Shown here in pieces: positions 14,670-21,756 of a DNA stretch of 22,308 bases. Made by a program: the position numbers and the translations under genes. Each line of letters begins with the position of its first letter. Positions within the stretch are counted from its first letter, which is position 1. The notes below the pieces were generated by a model. The model had not been told where the DNA came from, did not search any database, and was given only the letters and a program-made list of their open reading frames with translations. Origin of the DNA: an uncultured Oscillospiraceae bacterium (lineage in GTDB: Bacteria; Bacillota; Clostridia; Oscillospirales; Oscillospiraceae). Location: positions 1 to 22,308 of the forward strand of contig CAKTNW010000032.1 of assembly GCA_934589145.1 (NCBI GenBank), written 5' to 3'.

Positions 14670-15602
14670 ATGGACAAACAGACAGACCCGAAAGGTTTTC
14701 TTGTGGTGCTGCCCGGTGAGATCATCGAGATACCGCAGGACAGCGACAAATCATGGCTGACGCTGTTTTACAGCTTACCGCGAGAGCTTGCGGAGAAGTG
14801 GAAGCCAGCCTATGAGCTGCCCCGCTGTCCGTATGAGGTACTGCGGACGGACAAATATGACCACATCGTATGTGATGATATGTTCAAGCTGCTTGTGTGG
14901 GACTGCTACGCATGGTGTGCATGGCAATTCTTTCAAGTCAAAGACCGCAAGGGCAACTACCGCGACATTCCCGGCAACTGGAATCAGTACGCAGGCTACT
15001 TCCCCTTGTGGCGGCTGTCGTACAGCATCATCCCCTACATCCGTATGAAATTTGAGCAGAACGGATTGGGGTTTCAAAATCTTTACAACATCCCGCAGGG
15101 CGTGGAAGTTCCGTGGCTGACCTATCAGCAGTTCAGCAATCTGGTCGGAAATGTCACCGACATGGTGATTGCGGAACAGAACTGGCAACCGATGATCGAC
15201 GCAATCTGGGAGAACCGCACCGTCGAGGACTACGAAACCACCAGCAGCACAGTCAAGACGGATTTCATGCGAAAGTGGCATCATAACCGCTCTGGCAAGC
15301 CGATTTCTCTTGACGAGATGATGGAGACCGAGGACGGCGATATTTTTGAGGTTGCTGATCCTCGCGGCGAGTTTGAGCAAAAGGTAATCTCAGAAATGCA
15401 GATCGCAGCCTTTGCCGAGCAGAGCATCAGCGAGAAAGATCGGGAAATATTGAAGCTGCGTATGGACGGCTTGACCGAACAAGAGATTGCAGATAAGGTT
15501 GGTTACAAGACCGCCAGCGCAGTCCATAAGCGGATCGCCAAAATCGCGGGAGCTTATGAGGACTATGTGACAGCGGAGTATCAGAAGTATTTGGACAAGT
15601 AA
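14670..15602 (+). CDS. Sigma-70 region 4-like regulator of the mobile element
   Basis: 310 residues from the ATG at 14670, placed 6 bases after GGAGGTG; the TTG at 14655 would overlap that site. Residues about 254-295 (SEKDREILKLRMDGLTEQEI then ADKVGYKTASAVHKRI) form a helix-turn-helix like region 4 of sigma factors. The preceding ~240 residues are Trp- and Tyr-rich and not recognised by me. Proteins of this kind are common as the first gene of Firmicutes integrative elements and probably control excision or transfer genes. It is followed 69 bases later by the excisionase-like gene. Family call is moderate to good; the target is unknown. Confidence 0.8.
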   Translation: MDKQTDPKGFLVVLPGEIIEIPQDSDKSWLTLFYSLPRELAEKWKPAYELPRCPYEVLRTDKYDHIVCDDMFKLLVWDCYAWCAWQFFQVKDRKGNYRDIPGNWNQYAGYFPLWRLSYSIIPYIRMKFEQNGLGFQNLYNIPQGVEVPWLTYQQFSNLVGNVTDMVIAEQNWQPMIDAIWENRTVEDYETTSSTVKTDFMRKWHHNRSGKPISLDEMMETEDGDIFEVADPRGEFEQKVISEMQIAAFAEQSISEKDREILKLRMDGLTEQEIADKVGYKTASAVHKRIAKIAGAYEDYVTAEYQKYLDK

Positions 15603-15671
15603 ACAGACGCAGACGCGGCAGCAGTTACCGAAATGGTAGCTGCTGCTTTTTCATGCAAGAAAGGAGATTCT

Positions 15672-15872
15672 ATGAGCAGAGAACCGTTTGAAGCCATGCC
15701 CGATGTGATGGACGCAAAGCAGCTTGCGGAAGCATTGCAGATTTCCAAAGCGGGCGCATACAACCTTTTGAGCAGCCCGGACTTTCCGACCTTGCGGATC
15801 GGCGGACGCAAATTGGTAATGAAAACTGAGCTGGTAGAGTGGCTGAAAAGCCGCACGAATCGGAAACCGTGA
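15672..15872 (+). CDS. Excisionase-like helix-turn-helix protein
   Basis: 66 residues, MSREPFEAMPDVMDAKQLAE then ALQISKAGAYNLLSSPDFPT and a GGRKLVMKTELVEWL end. This is the MerR-like winged helix of Tn916-type Xis and related excision or DNA-binding proteins: D-KQLAEAL-ISK-Y-LL, then a wing with R-GGRK. It probably bends DNA near the element ends to favour excision. The ATG at 15672 has an AAGGAG site; an in-frame upstream start at 15633 does not. Confidence 0.85.
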   Translation: MSREPFEAMPDVMDAKQLAEALQISKAGAYNLLSSPDFPTLRIGGRKLVMKTELVEWLKSRTNRKP

Positions 15873-15880
15873 AAGCACGG

Positions 15881-15996
15881 TCAAGAGCTGGAAAAGTGAT
15901 AAATCAGACGATAGCGCAAGGTAAAATGTACGCCGCATCGTTTAGGGTGTTTCCGTCGAAAAATCGCGCTACTTTTCCAATTCAAGAGCTAGAAAA
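15881..15996 (+). repeat. Direct repeats TCAAGAGCTRGAAAA
   Basis: 15-base copies at 15881-15895 and 15982-15996 differ at one base. GGAAAAGT and ACTTTTCC near 15890 and 15971 also form an inverted pair. The stretch 15873-16020 between the excisionase-like gene and the next gene holds no convincing gene, so these could be protein-binding sites. Confidence 0.45.
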
Positions 15997-16020
15997 AAGC
16001 TACGAAAATCAGGAGGTTTT

Positions 16021-16323
16021 ATGAGAACAGGGCTTACCAAGAAGCAAAAGACAACCGTGATTTATTTCGATGAGCATAGCCGCATCATTGAGGTGCAGAC
16101 CCACAACACCGATCTCAAAAAGCGGCTGACGGCATTTGCGGCAAAGTACCCGCAATGCTGCCGCCAGACTGACGATGACGAGCAAGGCGGGTTGACCTTT
16201 GAAATTGAGAAGGGGCGGTTGAGCTTTCGGCTGACCGCGCCGTATAGCGAGGAACGGCGCAGGGCGGCAAGTGAGCGAGCACAAGCAAGTGGGATAAATA
16301 GCAAAGTAAATAAGTCAGTGTAA
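16021..16323 (+). CDS. Small conserved mobile-element protein of unknown function
   Basis: 100 residues, beginning MRTGLTKKQKTTVIYFDEHS. It has a strand-rich first part, a KRLTAFAAKYPQCCRQTDDD segment, then KGRLSFRLTAPYSEERRRAA. I recall similar proteins from Firmicutes integrative elements near regulators and relaxases, but cannot name a function. AGGAGG lies 5 bases before the ATG. It is the last backbone-like gene before the AT-rich cargo block begins. Confidence 0.75.
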   Translation: MRTGLTKKQKTTVIYFDEHSRIIEVQTHNTDLKKRLTAFAAKYPQCCRQTDDDEQGGLTFEIEKGRLSFRLTAPYSEERRRAASERAQASGINSKVNKSV

Positions 16324-16331
16324 TCATCGCA

Positions 16332-16360
16332 TTGATTTATTCACGCTTTCGTGATATACT
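16332..16360 (+). promoter_or_regulatory. Promoter with operator-like repeat for the restriction-modification genes
   Basis: TTGATT and TATACT with a 17-base spacer. The inverted repeat TCACG-CTTT-CGTGA (16341-16354) fills the spacer between the two boxes, a good place for the XRE protein encoded just downstream to repress its own operon. Confidence 0.65.
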
Positions 16361-16393
16361 AAAAATGATATCTTATATGGAGGAGGTAAGTTG

Positions 16394-16612
16394 ATGGCGG
16401 TATGCTATGACAAATTATTTCACAGAATGATCGACGAACGCATGACAAACGCCCAACTCATGTCGATGGCTGGATTCAGTGCGAATATAATTACTCGTCT
16501 AAAGAAGAATGAGTATGTATCATTAGAGAGTATCGAAAAAATATGCTGTACTTTGAAATGTAGTGTTGATGATATTTTAGAATTTCAGGAGAATGCAAAT
16601 GATAACGGTTAA
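16394..16612 (+). CDS. XRE-family regulator, likely controller of the restriction-modification genes
   Basis: 72 residues with a single Cro/CI helix-turn-helix: LMSMAGFSANIITRLKKNEY, then a helix (SLESIEKICCTLKCSVDDIL) typical of YozG-like small regulators. The ATG at 16394 is 8 bases after GGAGGT; a TTG one codon upstream is possible. Its 3' end overlaps the methyltransferase start by 14 bases. The promoter carries an inverted repeat in the spacer. In restriction-modification systems such C-proteins delay nuclease expression until the methyltransferase has protected the DNA. That role is inferred from position. Confidence 0.85.
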   Translation: MAVCYDKLFHRMIDERMTNAQLMSMAGFSANIITRLKKNEYVSLESIEKICCTLKCSVDDILEFQENANDNG

Positions 16613-17678
16613 AGACTACATACTCAATTCGAGGTTTACAGCACCTTGCTTTGTCCAGGGAGACTCTCTCAAAGTTCTATCCACACTGCCGAATAATTGC
16701 ATTGATTGCGTAGTAACCAGCCCCCCTTATTATATGAAAAGGCAGTATTTAGCCGGTGGGATAGGTTTAGAAGCGACATATGACGAGTACATTGAGAATC
16801 TGCTAGCTATTACACGAGAAATTCATCGAGTTCTTAAACCAACGGGCTCCTTCTGGCTTAACATAGGAGATAGCTATCAAAACAAGCAACTGCTGAATAT
16901 TCCGCATCGAGTAGCCATTAGGATGCAAGATGAACAAAACTGGATCCTTAGAAACACGGTTGTTTGGGATAAAATGAAGGGAGCAATGTCACAGTCTAAA
17001 GATAGTTTAGGGTGTGAATATGAGCCTATGTTTCATTTCGTAAAAAAGAAATCTGGCTATTATTATGATTCTGATGCAGTAAGAAGAAAGCCTCGTAGCG
17101 CCCATGTTGAAAATGGTGCAGTAATAAGCGCAACAGGAGTAAGTGGAGTAAGGTATCGACGCAAAATCGAGCTTAGCACTGAACTTACAGAAGAGCAACG
17201 TCAAGATGCATATAGAGCATTAGACAATGTGCTTAATCGAATAAAGGAAGGAGAACTTGCTGACTTTCGGATGGTGATTAAAGGCGCTAACCAACGTGTC
17301 ACTAATGGCAATACTACGAATTTAAGCGGTCGCGCTAAAGAGCTTCAAGATAAAGGCTTCTATTTTCTTTTTTATAACCCAAACGGGAGTATGATTTCAG
17401 ATGTATGGCAAATCATCCCAGAGGATACACAAGGAAGAAAACTACATTTTGCTCCTTTTCCAGAGGATTTAGTAAAAACACCAATAATTCTGACTTGTCC
17501 ACCTAATGGCATCGTTCTAGATCCATTTGTTGGAACAGGTACGACCAGCTATGTCGCATCCCAACTCAATCGAAGATCCATAGGTATTGACATGGCTGAA
17601 GAGTATCTTGAACTCGCGGAAAGTAGATGTTCGGAATATGGAAGCCTTAACGATGGAGAACTGGAGAAAGTGTTATGA
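16599..17678 (+). CDS. Site-specific DNA methyltransferase, beta class (probably N4-cytosine)
   Basis: 359 residues. Catalytic motif TSPPYY lies at 40-45, ahead of the SAM-binding motif DPFVGTGTT at 308-316; this motif order defines the beta class. The SPPY form is most often found in N4-cytosine enzymes, though N6-adenine enzymes with it exist. It should protect host DNA from the nuclease encoded next. I chose the ATG at 16599, 7 bases after CAGGAG; the ATG at 16593 is too close to that site. It overlaps the regulator upstream and the nuclease downstream by a few bases, so the three are tightly coupled. Target recognition sequence is unknown. Confidence 0.93.
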   Translation: MITVKDYILNSRFTAPCFVQGDSLKVLSTLPNNCIDCVVTSPPYYMKRQYLAGGIGLEATYDEYIENLLAITREIHRVLKPTGSFWLNIGDSYQNKQLLNIPHRVAIRMQDEQNWILRNTVVWDKMKGAMSQSKDSLGCEYEPMFHFVKKKSGYYYDSDAVRRKPRSAHVENGAVISATGVSGVRYRRKIELSTELTEEQRQDAYRALDNVLNRIKEGELADFRMVIKGANQRVTNGNTTNLSGRAKELQDKGFYFLFYNPNGSMISDVWQIIPEDTQGRKLHFAPFPEDLVKTPIILTCPPNGIVLDPFVGTGTTSYVASQLNRRSIGIDMAEEYLELAESRCSEYGSLNDGELEKVL

Positions 17679-18523
17679 GTAAAATTAGCGAGTTTTTTGG
17701 ATTAAACTGCAAAGATGAATCGTTGGATTTTGAAGCGGCGATGAAAACTCAGATGTGTCCATATACACAGCGGGTCTGCACAAAAATGAGAAAATCAGAC
17801 CCGGATATTAAAATTGGTACATGTTCAGTTCAATACCAGAATCAAGACGTAATTATTTGTCCGTATCGGCTACTGGAACATAATCAAATTTTTATTGACT
17901 GTCTACATTTGTTAACAATGCATGAACCCGGTAATGAACTTTATCTTGTCCCAGAGGTACAAATTCCCGGTGGACATGTTGACTATTTCTTGGTCTCGGC
18001 TAAAGACAAAAAAGTTAAAGATTTTATAGGTATTGAGTTGCAGACGATGGATACAACCGGAACAGTTTGGCCTGAACGCCAGAAGTTTTTGAATGAAAAA
18101 GGCGTTTCGGTTGATGCTGATGACTTAAGTAGTAAAAAGTCGTTCGGAATGAACTGGAAAATGACTCTAAAAACCATCCTCATTCAAATGCATCACAAGA
18201 GCGAGACATTTGAAAATCTGAATAAACACTTGGTCCTAATAATTCAGAAGCCTCTTTATGAGCACATGAAAAGTGACTTTTATTTTAACGAGATTGAAGG
18301 AGTTAGATTGGGGGATCCAGTTCATATTCATTCCTATGATTTTGAAGAGAGTGAACAGAAACTCCATCTTTCACTTCATACACGAGTTAGTACGGATTCC
18401 GAAGGTATCGCCAAATGTCTTGGCCTTAATGCTGAGAGCAAGGTTGAGTTACAGGATCTAATTCGTATTCTTGAGCCGAAGTTAATTGATGCGAACAGGT
18501 TGAAGATAGGAATTACTGGATAA
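17675..18523 (+). CDS. NotI-like type II restriction endonuclease
   Basis: 282 residues. Four cysteines in the N-terminal part, Cys28 and Cys35 (MCPYTQRVC), Cys50 (GTCSV) and Cys62 (ICPYRL), match the iron-binding Cys4 site known from NotI. The PD-(D/E)xK-type core is seen as HVDYFLV with Asp103 and IGIELQTMDTTG with Glu121-x-Gln123; the QTMDTTG stretch is, from memory, typical of NotI relatives. NotI itself cuts GCGGCCGC; the site of this enzyme may differ. The start overlaps the methyltransferase end by 4 bases (ATGA), showing they form one system. Confidence 0.85.
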   Translation: MSKISEFFGLNCKDESLDFEAAMKTQMCPYTQRVCTKMRKSDPDIKIGTCSVQYQNQDVIICPYRLLEHNQIFIDCLHLLTMHEPGNELYLVPEVQIPGGHVDYFLVSAKDKKVKDFIGIELQTMDTTGTVWPERQKFLNEKGVSVDADDLSSKKSFGMNWKMTLKTILIQMHHKSETFENLNKHLVLIIQKPLYEHMKSDFYFNEIEGVRLGDPVHIHSYDFEESEQKLHLSLHTRVSTDSEGIAKCLGLNAESKVELQDLIRILEPKLIDANRLKIGITG

Positions 18524-18587
18524 GAAAGATCTTCGATATTAGCTTACCATTCCAGAAGAGTTCAGTATGATTGAGAGGTGAATAATT

Positions 18588-19130
18588 GTGGGGACAATTT
18601 TTATAGCTGGTTCTTACGGGGTCGGAAAAAGCACTTTGTGTGATAACCTTTCAAAAATATCAGGTGTGCCGGCCTATTCTGCCGGAGATTTAATCAGTTG
18701 TATCAACGGTGAGCAGTATGGCGCAAATAAAGTGGTTCAAGACAAAGAAGCTAATCAAGATATCCTTGCTATCGAAGTTAGAAAAAAGTTAGACCATTAC
18801 CCCACAATACTGCTTGCAGGGCATTTTTGCATTTTCGATAGTCTGAATAATGTTGATAAATTACCTTATAGTGTATTTCCGAAAATTGCATTAGATCAAA
18901 TTCTCTTATTAGAAGCTGACCCCTCTCGCATTTTATCCAACTTGAGTTTTAGAGACAACAAGAAGTATCGGCTTGAACATATTCGGTTACTTCTTAAAGC
19001 GGAAAGACAAATGGCTCAAGAAGTCGCAAAACAATGCGGTTGCAGTTTACATATCCACCAGATGTCTTTTGATAATTCCGACTTACAAAAGTGTATGCAC
19101 ATATTAGCTTTGGAAGGAGCGTCTTTATGA
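18588..19130 (+). CDS. P-loop nucleotide kinase-like ATP-binding protein
   Basis: 180 residues with Walker A GSYGVGKST at 8-16 directly at the N-terminus. ILLAGHFCIFDSL near residues 74-86 has the look of a kinase or AAA_33-type domain in which a histidine follows the second strand. A basic stretch (RDNKKYRLEHIRLLLKAERQ) may be the lid. It starts at GTG with GAGAGGTG upstream. Its stop overlaps the start of the PIN-GNAT gene as ATGA, so the two are translationally coupled. It may phosphorylate a nucleotide or act as the switch or antitoxin of the neighbouring nuclease; the substrate is unknown. Confidence 0.8.
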   Translation: MGTIFIAGSYGVGKSTLCDNLSKISGVPAYSAGDLISCINGEQYGANKVVQDKEANQDILAIEVRKKLDHYPTILLAGHFCIFDSLNNVDKLPYSVFPKIALDQILLLEADPSRILSNLSFRDNKKYRLEHIRLLLKAERQMAQEVAKQCGCSLHIHQMSFDNSDLQKCMHILALEGASL

Positions 19131-20647
19131 GGATCCTTTTAGATACAAATGTTGTAATCCACCGTGAGAACAAAAGAGTTTCCAACTATAGCATTGGACA
19201 TCTATTCCGCTGGATAGACAAACTTAAATACGATAAGGTCATCCATCCATACACCATATCTGAAATACAAAAATATCGAGATCCTGAAACACAGGAGACC
19301 ATCTCGGTTAAATTGGAGTCTTATGATGTAATTAAAACAGTTCGTCAGCCCGATACGATATTTCTAAGTAAAATTGGGCAACCAGAGAAGAATGAAAATG
19401 ACCACATTGATAACTGTTTGCTATATGAGGTATACCTTGGACGGGTAGATATACTTATCACGGAAGATCGTAGACTACGGAATAAAGCAGATCGTTTAGG
19501 ACTTTCAAATTGCGTCTTTTCAATTAACGGTTTTATTGCCAAAGTATCCGCAGAAAATCCGGATTTAATAGAATATAAAGCGCTTGCCGTTCAAAAAGTC
19601 TATTTTGGGAATGTTGATAGCACTGATAGTTTTTTTGATAGTTTTCGAAATTCATATACTGGATTTGATCGATGGTTTGCTCATAAGTGTGATGAAGAAG
19701 CTTATATCTGCCGCTCCGATAGTAACAAAATATTGGGGTTTCTGTATTTAAAAACAGAAGACGTCTCAGAAAACTACTCGGATATTGAACCGCCATTCTC
19801 TCCAAAGCGAAGATTGAAAGTAGGAACTTTTAAAGTTGAGTCAACCGGTTTTCGTTTAGGTGAACGTTTTGTTAAGATTATTTTTGATAATGCACAGCAA
19901 CGAAACGTTGACGAAATCTATGTGACTTTGTTTACTGATCGGGGAGAACTTGTCGCCTTAGAAGAACTACTATATCGTTGGGGTTTTGTTTACTATGGGA
20001 TCAAGCATAATGGAGAAAGGGCCGAAAAGGTTCTAGTAAAATCTCTTCACAAAATAATTGATAATGGCACACCGAAGCTAAATTACCCGAACATCTCTCA
20101 TTTGTGCAATAAATTTATTCTACCAATTATGCCACAATACCACACAACACTTCTACCAGACTCACAGTTGAACAGTGAGAATCGAATAGACTTTCTTGGG
20201 CGAGAGCCGCATCGCTATGCACTTCAAAAAGTATATATTTCGTGGGCGTCAACCAATGGAGCAAAGCCGGGAGATTTAATTCTCTTTTATAGAATGGGAT
20301 TACCCGGAGAAAATAAAAAGTATAAATCTGTTGTATCGACTATTGCGATAGTCGATGAAATTATCGAAAATATTGGTAGCGAAGAAAATCTTTTATCTCT
20401 ATGCCAAAACAGAAGCGTCTTTAGTGTTGATGAGTTAAAAGAATTTTGGAGAAAGCATCGGTATAACCTAAAAATTTTGAAATTTATTTTTGTAAAAAGC
20501 CTGTCCAAAAGACTTACTCTTGGATATCTTTGGCAACATAATATTATTGCCGCTCCGGGAGGTCCACGTCCATTTACCCCCATAACCGACGAGCAGTTTG
20601 ATATGATTGTAAAGGATTCAGGAACAGAAATTACTTATGTAGAATGA
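19127..20647 (+). CDS. Three-domain protein: PIN nuclease, GNAT-like, PUA/EVE-like
   Basis: 506 residues from the ATG at 19127, which overlaps the kinase stop as ATGA; the frame extends 12 codons upstream but without a ribosome site. Residues 1-135 are a PIN domain: MRILLDTNVV with Asp6, ISEIQ with Glu46, HIDNCLL with Asp95, and ITEDRRLRNK with Asp114, the four acids of metal-dependent RNases. Residues about 155-310 look like a GNAT acyltransferase: KILGFLYLKT strand, then GFRLGERFVKIIFDNA as the acetyl-CoA loop and helix, then a WGFVYYG strand. Residues about 366-506 look like a PUA/EVE-type fold: YISWASTNGAKPGDLILFYR and PFTPITDEQFDMI. A toxin or defence effector is likely. Confidence 0.82.
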   Translation: MRILLDTNVVIHRENKRVSNYSIGHLFRWIDKLKYDKVIHPYTISEIQKYRDPETQETISVKLESYDVIKTVRQPDTIFLSKIGQPEKNENDHIDNCLLYEVYLGRVDILITEDRRLRNKADRLGLSNCVFSINGFIAKVSAENPDLIEYKALAVQKVYFGNVDSTDSFFDSFRNSYTGFDRWFAHKCDEEAYICRSDSNKILGFLYLKTEDVSENYSDIEPPFSPKRRLKVGTFKVESTGFRLGERFVKIIFDNAQQRNVDEIYVTLFTDRGELVALEELLYRWGFVYYGIKHNGERAEKVLVKSLHKIIDNGTPKLNYPNISHLCNKFILPIMPQYHTTLLPDSQLNSENRIDFLGREPHRYALQKVYISWASTNGAKPGDLILFYRMGLPGENKKYKSVVSTIAIVDEIIENIGSEENLLSLCQNRSVFSVDELKEFWRKHRYNLKILKFIFVKSLSKRLTLGYLWQHNIIAAPGGPRPFTPITDEQFDMIVKDSGTEITYVE

Positions 20648-20660
20648 AGAGGAATACATT

Positions 20661-21038
20661 TTGAAAGCACTTCTTTTATCCATTAAACCTGAGTATGTGG
20701 CGAAGATACTACAAGGGGAAAAAAAATTTGAGTACCGTAAGCGATTGGCAAAGGAAGACGTTTCATATATATACGTTTATAGCACGGCTCCATCAATGAA
20801 AGTTGTCGCTTCGGTTCATATTGAGGGGCACCTATCCGATTCTCCTACTGCATTGTGGGAGAAAACAAAAGCAGCAGCGGGTATCAGCCGCGCCAAATTT
20901 CGAGACTATTTTCGTGGCTGCAAAACCGCATATGCTTATGAACTCGGCAAGGTAGAGGTATTTGAATCCCCCAAGAATCTATCCGACTTTGGAGTAGTTG
21001 TGGCTCCACAATCCTTTGTATACATCGAAATTAAATAA
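20661..21038 (+). CDS. ASCH domain protein
   Basis: 125 residues, MKALLLSIKPEYVAKILQGE then KKFEYRKRLAK, the classic ASCH start in which the GEKKFEYR-R region lines a nucleic-acid- or nucleotide-binding cleft. It ends with a strand VVVAPQSFVYIEIK. ASCH domains share the PUA-like fold and are thought to bind RNA or modified bases; some act as nucleases or amidohydrolases. The start is TTG with GAAGAGGA upstream, 13 bases after the PIN-GNAT stop, so it is the last gene of the operon. A terminator follows. It may be an antitoxin, sensor or second effector. Confidence 0.88.
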   Translation: MKALLLSIKPEYVAKILQGEKKFEYRKRLAKEDVSYIYVYSTAPSMKVVASVHIEGHLSDSPTALWEKTKAAAGISRAKFRDYFRGCKTAYAYELGKVEVFESPKNLSDFGVVVAPQSFVYIEIK

Positions 21039-21048
21039 AACAATGAGG

Positions 21049-21077
21049 AAGACCGTCTAATAGACGGTCTTTTTTAT
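21049..21077 (+). terminator. Terminator of the cargo operon
   Basis: AAGACCGTCTA and TAGACGGTCTT pair perfectly around a single base, followed by a T tract. It closes the AT-rich cargo block just before the DUF3847-like gene. Confidence 0.85.
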
Positions 21078-21105
21078 TAAAGAAACAAGAAAGGAGCGAT
21101 TACCC

Positions 21106-21405
21106 ATGCCAAAGAAAAAACTGCCGCAGACCATCGAGGAATGTAATGCCGAACTGGAACGCACACAAAAGCAGTTGCAGCAGTACGAAAACCGGAACAA
21201 GATGCTCAACCGCAAGCTGTCCGCTGAGAAACGCAAGGAGCGCAATCACCGTATTTTCCTGTACGGCGGATTTATGGAAAGCATTGTGCCGGAGCTGAAA
21301 ACCATGACGGAGGACGAGGGAAAGGACTTTCTGTATCACATCGCAAAGAGTACGGAAGCACAGAAGTATTTGAAAAAACGCGCCGAGGGGGCGGAAGCCG
21401 GATAA
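21106..21405 (+). CDS. DUF3847-like protein upstream of relaxase
   Basis: 99 residues, with a charged coiled-coil-like first half (TIEECNAELERTQKQLQQYE) and then RIFLYGGFMESIVPELKTMT. From memory this matches the DUF3847 family, regularly found just before MobA/MobL relaxases in Firmicutes elements. A role in the relaxosome or in its control is inferred from that context. An AAAGGAG site precedes the ATG. Base composition returns to the GC-richer backbone here after the AT-rich cargo. Confidence 0.82.
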   Translation: MPKKKLPQTIEECNAELERTQKQLQQYENRNKMLNRKLSAEKRKERNHRIFLYGGFMESIVPELKTMTEDEGKDFLYHIAKSTEAQKYLKKRAEGAEAG

Positions 21406-21439
21406 TACCCTTGGTAACAAGGGCGCACTTATACACCTC

Positions 21440-21750
21440 GTCGGGGCAAGCTACATATCATTCGTTTCGCCGCAAGCGGCAAAACTCATTCATTCTGCTG
21501 CCCCTCCTTTCCCCACAAAGTTTTGCAACTTTGCGGGGGCCCCATGAGGTGTCGTGCGCTCTGCCGAGAGCTTGTGAGCGCACAGAAATCTCCACGCGCT
21601 CACATTGGCGGCTTGCGCCGCACAGGGAAAACTGCATTTTCCCTGCGACAGCTTGCGCTGTCTACCCCTTTTGCGTCCCCATGAAACGGAACACCTTGCT
21701 GCGGCAAGCTGTTCCGTTTCATGGGGCTGAATCACGAAGATCGGAGGTAA
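21440..21750 (+). repeat. Dense hairpin array before the relaxase gene, candidate origin of transfer
   Basis: No convincing gene in 21406-21756. At least six hairpins follow one another: CCCC-CAAAGTT/AACTTTG-GGGG (21511-21538, loop TTGC, one mismatch pair), GTGCGCTC/GAGCGCAC (21554-21583), GCGGC/GCCGC (21608-21621, loop TTGC), CAGGGAAAA/TTTTCCCTG (21623-21645), GACAGC/GCTGTC (21647-21662, loop TTGC), and a perfect 17-base-pair stem at 21677-21693 with 21710-21726 that has CTTGC/GCAAG nested in its loop. The shared TTGC loop is striking. Position directly before a relaxase suggests single-strand DNA structures for nicking or second-strand priming; this is inference. Confidence 0.75.
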
Positions 21751-21756
21751 ACCGTT

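Noticed and set aside
15839..16024. A 61-codon frame overlapping the end of the excisionase-like gene
   Set aside because: No ribosome site at its start and no recognisable motif; the region carries direct repeats instead.
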